A stretch of 63,299 bases of DNA, from positions 1-63,299 of the IMG/VR virus record IMGVR_UViG_3300025536_000016; one strand, written 5' to 3'. Made by a program: the position numbers and the translations under genes. Of this stretch, positions 25,490 through 32,902 are shown piece by piece. The notes below the pieces were generated by a model that did no database searches, was not told where the DNA came from, and saw nothing but the letters and a program-made list of their open reading frames with translations. Source of the stretch: a virus. Positions within the stretch are counted from its first letter, which is position 1; every line of letters begins with the position of its first letter.

Positions 25490-25612
25490 AATATTTTTTC
25501 ATCTGGGTTGATGAGTCCTAGCTAGAGGGAGGAGAGAATAGGCCTCGTATTTCATTCTTTATCCTCGGCGATTCTTTCTTTCCTGATTCATCAATCCAGA
25601 TGAAAAAATATT
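25490..25612 (+). ncRNA. Long hairpin RNA with loop complementary to the phage ribosome-binding leader
   Basis: 28 bases (25490-25517) pair without a gap with 25585-25612 (two G-U pairs). After a bulge CTAGCTAG, 14 more bases (25526-25539) pair with 25571-25584. The 31-base loop contains ATTCTTTATCCTCG (25554-25567), the exact complement of CGAGGATAAAGAAT, the ribosome-site leader directly before ATG 57740 and nearly that of many other genes. This could be an antisense regulator of translation. A plain protective hairpin is the alternative. Confidence 0.7.
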
Positions 25613-25617
25613 GATAT

Positions 25618-25746
25618 TCAGGGAGAATGCGGAAAGGTCTACAACTTTAGGACGCTGGTTCAAATCCAGCCTGCGGAGAAATCCAAAGTAGCTCAGATGG
25701 ATAGAGCGGAAGTCTTACCCGACTTTTCAAAATCTTGTCTCCCTGA
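25618..25746 (+). tRNA. Permuted tRNA-like element (3' half precedes 5' half)
   Basis: The 3' half comes first: anticodon-stem strand ACTTT (25644-25648), variable loop AGGAC, T-stem GCTGG/CCAGC around TTCAAAT, acceptor strand CTGCGGA (25671-25677). Five bases after G78 the 5' half starts: acceptor TCCAAAG (25682-25688), TA, D-arm GCTC-AGATGGATA-GAGC, anticodon-stem strand GAAGT (25709-25713), then CTTACCC. GAAGT pairs with ACTTT. The acceptor strands pair at five of seven positions. The outer flanks close it: GACTTTTC (25721-25728) with GAAAGGTC (25632-25639), and TCTCCCTGA (25738-25746) with TCAGGGAGA (25618-25626). No linear tRNA can be drawn. Anticodon undecided (UAC, UAA or CUA, depending on the joining point). 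Confidence 0.6.
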
Positions 25747-25762
25747 TTTAATCGTTATTTTC

Positions 25763-25802
25763 GGATGGTTTTAGGACGATGAAAAATAAAAGAAAACCAT
25801 CC
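25763..25802 (+). other. Perfect 10-bp stem-loop
   Basis: GGATGGTTTT pairs with AAAACCATCC around a 20-base loop. No T-run follows on the + strand, so it is not a standard terminator. TTTAGGACG, at its left edge, repeats nine bases of the permuted tRNA's anticodon-variable region (25646-25654), which may be chance. It is the last structured element before the leader of the gene at 25831. Confidence 0.6.
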
Positions 25803-25830
25803 AAAAAATAAATTAAATCGAGGATAAACG

Positions 25831-26295
25831 ATGAAAAAATTTGAAAAGGCAACGACGTTCGAGCGGAAGGGAAAATTAGCCCCTCCTCCAAAGAACGAAG
25901 AAGTCTGGATGAACGATAAATATCAGGTCAATCTAAGGATTGCAGGGAAAATGGAAAATGGAGATTTGATTCATCTTTCCATTAAACGTCGTGACAAAGA
26001 GGCGATTCATGATTGGAGGGATTTTCAGGAAATCAAGAACATGCTTTGTGGAAAAGAAACTTGTGCACTTGAAATATATCCTCCGGAATCGAAATTAGTC
26101 GACACGGCGAATCAATATCATCTCTGGGTTTTTGATTCCGGAGATTATTTTCCATTCATGTTTCAGATGCGGGTAGTTTCTGAGGATGAATCAATCGGCA
26201 ATAAGCAAAGACCGTTTGAAATCAAACCTCCGGATTTAGTATCTCCGGAAAGGATGAAAGAACTGGTCGAGAAATACAAAAAAGAGTTGGAGTAA
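25831..26295 (+). CDS. DUF7694-like protein, 154 aa
   Basis: The centre reads IKRRDKEAIHDWRDFQEIKN, then ALEIYPPESKLVDTANQYHL-WVFDSGDYFPF, a pattern I recall from a widespread phage family (DUF7694) of unknown function with conserved I-H-D-W and A-N-Q-Y-H-L-W. It starts behind AATCGAGGATAAACG and is the first protein gene after the non-coding RNA region. Confidence 0.7.
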   Translation: MKKFEKATTFERKGKLAPPPKNEEVWMNDKYQVNLRIAGKMENGDLIHLSIKRRDKEAIHDWRDFQEIKNMLCGKETCALEIYPPESKLVDTANQYHLWVFDSGDYFPFMFQMRVVSEDESIGNKQRPFEIKPPDLVSPERMKELVEKYKKELE

Positions 26296-26299
26296 AATT

Positions 26300-26383
26300 A
26301 TGGAAAGACGTGGTTTATTTTTAGTCGTGATTTCGGTTTTTCTGGGAATCTTCATTAGCATAGGCTACGTCTTTTCCAGATAA
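26300..26383 (+). CDS. 27-aa single-pass membrane peptide
   Basis: ATG 26300 lies four bases after the previous stop, with GGAGTAAAATT as ribosome site. The peptide has three charged N-terminal residues then a hydrophobic run (LFLVVISVFLGIFISIGYVF) ending in SR. The clear basic-hydrophobic layout and good ribosome site argue for a real micro-gene. Function unknown. Confidence 0.5.
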   Translation: MERRGLFLVVISVFLGIFISIGYVFSR

Positions 26384-26410
26384 TCAATAAATCAATCAGA
26401 GGATAAAAGA

Positions 26411-26929
26411 ATGAAAAATTATAGTATTTACATAGCTGCTTCATGGAAACATAGGCACGCTGTCGAAATGTTAACTTCTCTTTTGAGAAAATCAGGACAC
26501 GAGATTTTCTCATTCGTGGAGAACAATCATCTGGAGGGGCAGAAGGGATTCGACTTCGAGGAATGGGTTAAAACCCAAGATGCCTATGATTCTTTTCAAT
26601 ACGATTCCAAATCAGCCATGGCTGCCGATATTACAATTTATATTGCTCCCTCCGGAAAGGATGCCGCCGCTGAAGTGGGAATGGCTTATTCCTCCGGAAA
26701 AATCATTCTGGGATTATGGGCAAAGGGCGAGGATTTTGGCTTGATGCGAAGGATGTTCGATTCTTGGTTTGATAATCATCAATCATTACTTGAATTCATT
26801 CAGGAATTACGACAGCCAATTTCTGCCGAGAAAGATTATATCGTCGAAAGAATCGAGGAAGCCCATCCTAAAGATTCAAAAAATTTCCCTAAATCTGTCA
26901 TGGATTTACCCATTCAATCAATCTATTAA
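26411..26929 (+). CDS. Nucleoside 2-deoxyribosyltransferase-like protein
   Basis: 172 residues. IYIAASWKHRHAVEMLTSLL, then ADITIYIAPSGKDAAAEVGMAY and SGKIILGLW, match the NDT-like fold: the Glu of AAEVG is the place of the catalytic nucleophile. Such enzymes exchange bases on deoxyribose or hydrolyse dNMPs, and phage members are suspected of nucleotide salvage or modified-base metabolism. It starts behind a variant leader (AATCAGAGGATAAAAGA). Confidence 0.7.
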   Translation: MKNYSIYIAASWKHRHAVEMLTSLLRKSGHEIFSFVENNHLEGQKGFDFEEWVKTQDAYDSFQYDSKSAMAADITIYIAPSGKDAAAEVGMAYSSGKIILGLWAKGEDFGLMRRMFDSWFDNHQSLLEFIQELRQPISAEKDYIVERIEEAHPKDSKNFPKSVMDLPIQSIY

Positions 26930-26956
26930 ATCGAGGATAAAAAGGAAGAAAAAAGA

Positions 26957-27283
26957 ATGCAAGAAACTATAAAAGAATTAGGTAATGATGTTGAAAATCT
27001 GGATGATATGATGTTCGAGGTCATGAATCCGGAGACACTTAAAGAAATGAAGGACACGGAGCTTGAATCAATCATAATTGATTTAGAATATCTTTACAAA
27101 GAAATCGTCAAGCCCTTCTATGAGAATCAGAAAAATGTCATCTCCGAATTAATCCGGAGAAAGGGAGTCGACCATTATTTTCAGGATGAGGAAACCGGCG
27201 CTGTCCTGAAAACCTCTCCGAAAGACGGAACTTTCGTGTCATTTTTCCCTTATCAAATCCAGAGAACACGGTTCTCTGGATGA
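26957..27283 (+). CDS. Hypothetical protein, 108 aa
   Basis: Mostly helical and acidic (residues 1-65), then a short basic/beta end (DHYFQDEETGAVLKTSPKDG). The AATCGAGGATAAA leader lies 13 bases further upstream than usual (26932-26944), and a second purine run, GGAAGAAAAAAGA, is closer to the ATG. No family recognised. Confidence 0.7.
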   Translation: MQETIKELGNDVENLDDMMFEVMNPETLKEMKDTELESIIIDLEYLYKEIVKPFYENQKNVISELIRRKGVDHYFQDEETGAVLKTSPKDGTFVSFFPYQIQRTRFSG

Positions 27284-27364
27284 GGAAGCAAAACAATCCC
27301 TCTCGAATAAGGATGCGGAAGAAAAAGGTTTTATCTTGAAACTGGGAGACCGGAGAAAGAAAAA

Positions 27365-27712
27365 ATGATAATCCTCATTGGAGATTCAGGAATCGGTTCT
27401 CTCGCCCGGCATATTATTCATTATCTCAGAGCTCATGGTTTCCATCCTGTTTTAAGTTCCGAGGTTCCTGACGCGACTCCTGTCCCGAATTTCGACTCAT
27501 TTAGGAAGATTCTACACAACGCGTTCGGAGGAATAAATCCTCCGGACATTTCGAGAGAAAAATTTCTAATCGAGGAAAAGAAATCCAGAGGAGGAAAATC
27601 TTTTCATCAGGTGAATTCAAATTCATTTTTCAAGAAAGAAAATTATTCGGAGAGGAAATCAAAGATTGATTATAAAAGATTCAATCGGAAATCTCCGAGG
27701 TTCAGATTTTAG
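27365..27712 (+). CDS. Hypothetical protein, 115 aa
   Basis: The N-terminus IILIGDSGIGSLARHIIHYLRAHGFHPV has a glycine-rich strand-turn-helix like a Rossmann or response-type fold, but no complete nucleotide-binding motif. The C-terminus is basic and disordered (KIDYKRFNRKSPRFRF), suggesting nucleic-acid contact. Preceded by CCGGAGAAAGAAAAA. Confidence 0.65.
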   Translation: MIILIGDSGIGSLARHIIHYLRAHGFHPVLSSEVPDATPVPNFDSFRKILHNAFGGINPPDISREKFLIEEKKSRGGKSFHQVNSNSFFKKENYSERKSKIDYKRFNRKSPRFRF

Positions 27713-27836
27713 GGTTGCGGAGTCATTCTCCGCTTGAGCCAAGAATGGAATCAACCAGTGAGAACGGGGTTAGGTGGCTGACTAAATATAATTACCCCGT
27801 CCATTAATTAAATCGAGGATAAAAGAGGATAAAAGA
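27713..27836 (+). other. Structured leader with duplicated ribosome-site motif
   Basis: GCGGAG/CTCCGC (27717-27733) sits inside GGTT/AACC, and ACGGGGT (27764-27770) pairs with ACCCCGT (27794-27800). Near the gene, GAGGATAAAA occurs twice in tandem, so two ribosome-binding options exist. The structure may control the gene at 27837. No known RNA class recognised. Confidence 0.4.
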
Positions 27837-28511
27837 ATGAAAAACATCAAAGAAGTTAAAATAGAGATTCCGGAACAAATGAAGCATCTCAAATCGGAGA
27901 GAGGTTTTCCCGTTCCCTTTATCGTTCTGATTGATAATCAGGGAAAAGCCCATTTCAAAATCAATGACGATGAGAAATATAAAAAATGTGTCTATGAACA
28001 ATTGTGCCCAATCTGCGGATTAGAACTTTATGAGGACATGTGGTTTATCGGGGGGCCACAATCGGCTTTTAATCCGGTTGGAGTGTTTATTGATTCTCCC
28101 GTTCATAAAGTCTGCGGGACTTATTCCCTCAGAGTATGCCCCTATCTCGCAACAAAAAATTATAATTCTCTGGATGACGAAAAGACGGAAAAATATCTTT
28201 CCAAAATCAAAACTCCCAAAGCACTTTTTGTTGACCAGACGATGATTCCGGATAAACCGAAGATTTTTATTTTTGCGAGGGTTCCGGAGTTCGGAACTAA
28301 GGCTTCTCCTCATAGCGCTAGTGGCTTTTATCTCGTCCCTCGTCGTCCCTACTTAGAAATAGAGATATGGAATCATGGAGAGGAATTAAATCCATCTGAC
28401 TCGATTGAGAGCATGAAGGAATACAAATCTTATTTGATGAATGATGAAAAATTCCTCATAATCTCAAAATCATTTACTAAATCTCCAGCACACGAGGTTT
28501 CCCAGACATGA
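27837..28511 (+). CDS. Hypothetical Cys-rich phage protein, 224 aa
   Basis: CPICGLELYEDMWFIGG (about residue 60) and HKVCGTYSLRVCPYLA (about 91-106) supply C-x2-C and H-x2-C, a likely zinc site. The overall pattern (VPFIVLID at the start, C-P-I-C, V-C-P-Y-L) resembles an unnamed conserved phage family. It overlaps the next gene by four bases. Confidence 0.65.
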   Translation: MKNIKEVKIEIPEQMKHLKSERGFPVPFIVLIDNQGKAHFKINDDEKYKKCVYEQLCPICGLELYEDMWFIGGPQSAFNPVGVFIDSPVHKVCGTYSLRVCPYLATKNYNSLDDEKTEKYLSKIKTPKALFVDQTMIPDKPKIFIFARVPEFGTKASPHSASGFYLVPRRPYLEIEIWNHGEELNPSDSIESMKEYKSYLMNDEKFLIISKSFTKSPAHEVSQT

Positions 28512-29371
28512 TTTTAATAGATTTCAATCAGATAATGATTTCTAATGCTTCAATTCTATTTCAGAAAGAGGAGAACAAAGAAAATTTTCCTTTCGATGAT
28601 TTCAGATTCATGGTTTTGAATTCCCTCCGGAAATATAATTCCGAGTTTCGGGAATATGGAAAACTGATTATTTGTTGCGAAGGTGCTTTCAAGGAAAAGA
28701 ATTGCTGGCGCCATGAAGAATTCGAGTTTTATAAATATTCTCGGAGGGAAAAATTCTCTACATTCTGGGGTAAAGTTTATCAGGAATTCGATAAACTGAT
28801 AAAAGAATTTCAGGAAAACATTTATTTCCCTCTGATGAGAATCCGGAATTGTGAAGCTGATGATGTAATAGGGATTTTATCCCTCGAAACATTAGAGAAA
28901 TCGGTTATTATCTCAGCAGACAAAGATTTTCAACAACTCCAGAATAAACCGAATATTTTCCAATACGACCCGCTCGGCAAGAGATGGATTAAATGCCCGA
29001 ATCCGAAAATATTTTTGAAGGAACAAATCATCAAGGGAGATAGAAGCGATGGCATACCGAATTGCTTATCTCCGGATGATTCTTTCGCAAAGGGAATCCG
29101 CCAAAAGACGATTTTCCAGACGAAACTTTCAAAATGGATTTATCAGCGTCCCGAGCAATTTCTCGATAAACAGTGTCAGGAATATTATCAGAGAAATAAA
29201 AAATTGATTTTCTTCCATGAAATACCAGCAGAATATAAAGAAAGAATCCTAAATGATTTCTCCTCTCGAATCCTGAACCTGAGTTCCCAGAGGAGAGAAA
29301 ATCAGATGAGGGATTATTTCAATGAAAACGGGTTTATAAAGTTTCTTGAAAAGATGGAGGACTTTGTCTAA
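28508..29371 (+). CDS. FEN/T4 RNase H-like 5'-3' nuclease
   Basis: 287 residues. ILIDFNQIMIS gives the first catalytic Asp; NCEADDVIGIL and VIISADKDFQQLQ give the central acidic cluster; IIKGDRSDGIPN gives the last metal ligands and the helix-turn region. These are the motifs of flap endonucleases and T4 RNase H, which remove RNA primers and flaps. This supplies the 5' nuclease missing from the phage's family A polymerase. Confidence 0.88.
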   Translation: MILIDFNQIMISNASILFQKEENKENFPFDDFRFMVLNSLRKYNSEFREYGKLIICCEGAFKEKNCWRHEEFEFYKYSRREKFSTFWGKVYQEFDKLIKEFQENIYFPLMRIRNCEADDVIGILSLETLEKSVIISADKDFQQLQNKPNIFQYDPLGKRWIKCPNPKIFLKEQIIKGDRSDGIPNCLSPDDSFAKGIRQKTIFQTKLSKWIYQRPEQFLDKQCQEYYQRNKKLIFFHEIPAEYKERILNDFSSRILNLSSQRRENQMRDYFNENGFIKFLEKMEDFV

Positions 29372-29595
29372 TGTATCTGACTCAAAAATTAATTGATGAG
29401 ATAAATAAATCGAGTCTGAATCTTAAAAAGAAAGAGGATTCAATCACGGCGTTAATGAGGATTGAATCCAATCGAGGAGCAAACTTCTCTCCGGAGGGAG
29501 AAGTTCTTTCAGAGTTCTTTATCTGGGATAGAACTGTAGAAGGTCAAGAATTCTGGGTTGAAATAAATGAGGCTATCTTTCTGAAAGTCAATTAA
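29371..29595 (+). CDS. Hypothetical protein, 74 aa
   Basis: Small and charged with a beta-rich end (FFIWDRTVEGQEFWVEIN). It overlaps the nuclease stop by one base (TAATG). It is the last gene before the promoter of the structural region. No family recognised. Confidence 0.65.
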   Translation: MYLTQKLIDEINKSSLNLKKKEDSITALMRIESNRGANFSPEGEVLSEFFIWDRTVEGQEFWVEINEAIFLKVN

Positions 29596-29605
29596 ATATC
29601 CCTGA

Positions 29606-29634
29606 TTGACATGAAAGATTTATTTGATTAAATT
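29606..29634 (+). promoter_or_regulatory. Promoter ahead of the structural genes
   Basis: -35 TTGACA (29606-29611), 17 bases, -10 TAAATT (29629-29634). Unlike six other promoters here it has no TGTNAANNNTTNACA operator, so it may be unregulated by that factor or be the late promoter. Confidence 0.7.
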
Positions 29635-29652
29635 CTAATCTGAGGTAAAGAA

Positions 29653-30021
29653 ATGTCTCGAACACTGTTGATTATTACATTGATATTTATCCTTTTTTCA
29701 ATCGGATGTCTTACGGTGTCAATAATCCTAATCTATAAAACCATAAAGGAGTTAATGAGGAAAATGGGTACTTTTGAAACAAGAATGCAAGGCGTTTTAA
29801 CGGCGGTCAAGGAAGCAAAAGAACATCTCAAAAATGTTCAGCAAGCTTTTGATGATTATAAAGCGAACAACGAATCCGTGACCGGTTCAGAGGACGAGCT
29901 CCTCGAAATCGAACGGGAACTCGGTCTCGCGCAGGACGCGCTTCCTGATACGGATATTCCGGCGGAAGGGACGGGCGAAACGGGAACGGGAGAGGGAGAA
30001 ACCGACGGCGGCGAAGGTTAA
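29653..30021 (+). CDS. Small membrane-anchored protein with acidic Gly-rich tail, 122 aa
   Basis: Residues 5-29 (LLIITLIFILFSIGCLTVSI and following) form one transmembrane segment. A helical, probably coiled-coil middle and a Gly/Glu/Thr-rich tail (GTGETGTGEGETDGGEG) follow. Codons in the tail are much more GC-rich than around it (GCGGAAGGGACGGGCG). An intrinsic terminator follows directly, so this gene forms a short unit. Function unknown. Confidence 0.7.
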   Translation: MSRTLLIITLIFILFSIGCLTVSIILIYKTIKELMRKMGTFETRMQGVLTAVKEAKEHLKNVQQAFDDYKANNESVTGSEDELLEIERELGLAQDALPDTDIPAEGTGETGTGEGETDGGEG

Positions 30022-30055
30022 TCGAATCTCCGGATAAAACCGAATAGCGATAATA

Positions 30056-30095
30056 AAAAGTAGCTCTGATTAATTTATAATCGGGCTACTTTTTT
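30056..30095 (+). terminator. Intrinsic terminator
   Basis: AAAAGTAGC (30056-30064) pairs with GCTACTTTT, and CTGATTA with TAATCGG inside it, around a five-base loop; a T-run follows. It lies between the small membrane-protein gene and the portal gene. No clear promoter is seen in the 44 bases that remain before the portal, so read-through or antitermination may matter. Confidence 0.8.
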
Positions 30096-30139
30096 CATAT
30101 TTTACAAATCTGATAAAAAAGGATTAAAATTCTCACACT

Positions 30140-31828
30140 ATGACGCATCCATTGATAAAATCGAAAAGCTTAGGATTTAATACTTTGAAACAGCAACTCT
30201 CTCTTTCCAAAGATGAGAAATTAATTTTTGATAGTTTTCTGAAAGCTTATCGAGGAGATTACTGGCGAAGTTCAAAAGGATTCCTCGGGCCCCTCATTGC
30301 CCAGAACTCTCAGAAAATGTTCAAGGATAGATTCGTTTCTCGAAATATCATTGGTGAAATCATTAACACAATCTCTGATTCCTTCCTCAAATCTCCGAAT
30401 TGGTATATTGAAAAGGGAGGAGAAAAATTATCGAATGAAAGCGATAAACCGAAAATAAAAGATACTCCGGATAATCCGGATAATCCAGATAATCCGGAAA
30501 CCCCTCCTCCAGATAATCCGGAGGATTCCCAATTGAAGGACACGAAAGACAAGATTGATAAAATCCTCTCGAAATTCTGGGAAAAACAAAATCTTGAGCA
30601 GAAGCTCCAGAAAGCATTTAATTCGAGACTCGTCGCCTCCAGAGGAGGGCTGAGGGTTTATATCCCTAATTCAAAGAAAAAGAATCTCAATAAGTTATCT
30701 CTCGATGATATTAGAACGTGTCTGGATTCCATCAGAATCGAGCACATTAAACCGGAACGGTCGCGAATGATGGATGACGAGGGCGACAAGCTTTCAATCG
30801 TCTCCTACACGAAAAAATTGGATTATGATACGAACGAGGATGCGGAAATAATCGAATTCTCTTTTGTCGATGATAACGGAAAAACCATCATTGGAGTTGT
30901 TTCCGATAAACAGACGGAAACATTCTCGATTGAGGCTCTTGCTTCAACCCCAGTCGAAAATCGAGACACGAAAAAGAAAGATATTTCAACCGGCTTGAAT
31001 CTGGATTCAGAGACAACATTTTTTGAAATCTCCGGAGAACCTTTCGTCTCGGAACAGCTCATGGAGCTATCCGCCTTCCTGAATCTTGTTCTCACTTTGG
31101 CAGCAATTGGAATTTTTGAAACTGGATTTCAGGAAATCATTACAACGAACACTCAATTCAAAACGGAAAAAATCCTCAATGAAAAAACCGGTAAGATGGA
31201 AGATGTTCCCGTAGGATTAGAACGTGGCGGAGCGATGATTCAGAATTTCAAAGGAATTGAAAAAATTGATTTGGAATCAGGGAAAAAGGAAAGACACGAG
31301 CCGAAGGTTACAATTAAAGACCCTGTTCCAATGGAGAATTTCGTTCTCGCGAAACAAATAGCCTATGAATCCTGTCTTGAGGAAGCCGGTCAGCAATATA
31401 AGCTCATCTCCGGAGATGCGATGGCATCGGCAGTTTCGAGGATTCAGGCAATGGCAGGATTTTATCTCCGGATAAAGAAGTTCAAAGCTGATATTGATTC
31501 ATTAGGCTCGTGGGTTCTGACAACGATTTTGAAATTCATCGGATTAAATCCTAAAAATGGTCTGGATGATTTCCGAGTCGTTTTTGATTCCAAGATTGAC
31601 ATTGGCCCATTAACCCCAGAGGAAAAGAATTTTATTATTTCAATGGTGAATAATAAAATCATTTCCAAAGAAACAGCCCGTGTATTATTGAACATTGATA
31701 ATCCTACTTTGGAGAATCTATTGATTGAAAACGAGGAAGCTGCTGCGACTGAAAAGGAAATCGGAAAGGAAAAGAAGCTTCAGGAAATCCGCCCAGCTAA
31801 TTCCGGATTCCCTCCATCGAATCAATGA
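30140..31828 (+). CDS. Portal protein
   Basis: 562 residues. The start (FDSFLKAYRGDYWRSSKGF, then RNIIGEIINTISDSFLKSPNW) and the middle (NRDTKKKDISTGL, PVPMENFVLAKQIAYESCLE) fit phage portal proteins of the SPP1/HK97-like group that form the dodecameric DNA gate at the capsid vertex. A Pro/Asn/Asp repeat (DNPDNPDNPE, about residues 115-130) is an odd flexible insert. It is followed by scaffold-like and capsid genes, which supports the call. Confidence 0.8.
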   Translation: MTHPLIKSKSLGFNTLKQQLSLSKDEKLIFDSFLKAYRGDYWRSSKGFLGPLIAQNSQKMFKDRFVSRNIIGEIINTISDSFLKSPNWYIEKGGEKLSNESDKPKIKDTPDNPDNPDNPETPPPDNPEDSQLKDTKDKIDKILSKFWEKQNLEQKLQKAFNSRLVASRGGLRVYIPNSKKKNLNKLSLDDIRTCLDSIRIEHIKPERSRMMDDEGDKLSIVSYTKKLDYDTNEDAEIIEFSFVDDNGKTIIGVVSDKQTETFSIEALASTPVENRDTKKKDISTGLNLDSETTFFEISGEPFVSEQLMELSAFLNLVLTLAAIGIFETGFQEIITTNTQFKTEKILNEKTGKMEDVPVGLERGGAMIQNFKGIEKIDLESGKKERHEPKVTIKDPVPMENFVLAKQIAYESCLEEAGQQYKLISGDAMASAVSRIQAMAGFYLRIKKFKADIDSLGSWVLTTILKFIGLNPKNGLDDFRVVFDSKIDIGPLTPEEKNFIISMVNNKIISKETARVLLNIDNPTLENLLIENEEAAATEKEIGKEKKLQEIRPANSGFPPSNQ

Positions 31829-31846
31829 TAGTTTACAAATAAGATT

Positions 31847-31921
31847 TTATCAGTTATTTTATCTTTAGATGCCACTTGTCGAGCAAGCCCGACATCTAAA
31901 AATCCTGATAAGTTGTAGGGC
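31847..31921 (+). other. Structured leader RNA before the scaffold-like gene
   Basis: TTATCAG (31847) pairs with CTGATAA (31905-31911), TTTAGATG (31864-31871) with CATCTAAA (31893-31900), and CTTG with CAAG at the tip. GCCC in the apical part can pair with GGGC in TAGGGCA at 31917-31923, a possible pseudoknot; TAGGGCA occurs again at 31986-31992. The 193-base spacer holds no gene. Confidence 0.5.
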
Positions 31922-32021
31922 AACAAAATCAGAAAGGGAATTTTCGCTATTTGAAATATATCTCTTTTTCTTTTGTCATTTCGTGTAGGGCACTAAATAA
32001 AATCTGAGGAGAAATTGATAT

Positions 32022-32876
32022 ATGATATGCAAAGGTAAGTATTCAAAGAAAGAGGATATTCCGGATGGTTTAGATTCAGAATTTGAATTGCGGAATGGCG
32101 AATACTATTTGAAAGAGTCAGCGATTGATGGAGGAGACGAGATTTTTGCCAGTGGAGCTGTTGCAAACAAAACTCGTGCGATGAATCAATTAAAGACGAA
32201 GAAAGAGGAACTTGAGGATGCAAAGGAAACCATCAAGGAATTAGAGGAGAAAGTTAAATCCTCGAATGTCAAAGATGGAACGGTCCTTTCTCCGGAGGAA
32301 GCGAAAACTTGGAAAGCCTATCAGGAGCTAGGGGCACTGAAAGACGTCAAGAAAATGGTCGAGGAATTTCCCCAATTGACCGAAAAATTGACGAACATTT
32401 CCGAAACGGGTTCTCTGGAGCAATTCTCGAAAGATTCAGGATTAAATCTTGATGTTCTGAAAGATTGGAAATTTGATAAAACAAAAGGTGAAGGAATCGA
32501 GTTCTTTCTCAAGGATGATATTCAGAAAATCAAAGGGGTTGATACGAAAGTAAAAGTCCCAATGGCGCGACTGAAAGAAAAGGATGAAACTTCCGGCGAG
32601 GTCAAAGTCACGGAACATCCCGTTCTCGATGTAGCAAAGAAAAGGTTATCCTATTATCAAGTTGAAGCCTTGACAAAAGCTTCACCAAATCAGGATTCAA
32701 AAATCGTTCTGAATAATTCTCCGGAGGATTCAAATAATATTTACATTCCGAATCTCGGCTCCGGCGGAAATGAAGTAAACAATTCTGGCGACGGCAAAAA
32801 GGAAAAACCTGTTGATACTTTCAATAAGGAAAGGGACTCAAAACCCAGCCCGTTTGACCCGCCAAAAACGACTTAA
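32022..32876 (+). CDS. Scaffold-like capsid assembly protein
   Basis: 284 residues, acidic and highly charged. Residues about 50-85 (TRAMNQLKTKKEELEDAKETIKEL) form a coiled coil, and the C-terminus is disordered and Lys/Pro-rich. Length, composition and position between portal and major capsid protein fit a scaffolding protein. No cleavage protease is encoded nearby. Confidence 0.65.
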   Translation: MICKGKYSKKEDIPDGLDSEFELRNGEYYLKESAIDGGDEIFASGAVANKTRAMNQLKTKKEELEDAKETIKELEEKVKSSNVKDGTVLSPEEAKTWKAYQELGALKDVKKMVEEFPQLTEKLTNISETGSLEQFSKDSGLNLDVLKDWKFDKTKGEGIEFFLKDDIQKIKGVDTKVKVPMARLKEKDETSGEVKVTEHPVLDVAKKRLSYYQVEALTKASPNQDSKIVLNNSPEDSNNIYIPNLGSGGNEVNNSGDGKKEKPVDTFNKERDSKPSPFDPPKTT

Positions 32877-32902
32877 TTCTTAGATAATGAGGAAATAAAA
32901 TA

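Noticed and set aside
25618-25746. Ordinary tRNA or two adjacent truncated tRNAs
   Set aside because: No D-arm or matching acceptor strand lies before the T-arm half and no T-arm lies after the D-arm half, so a linear tRNA cannot be formed.
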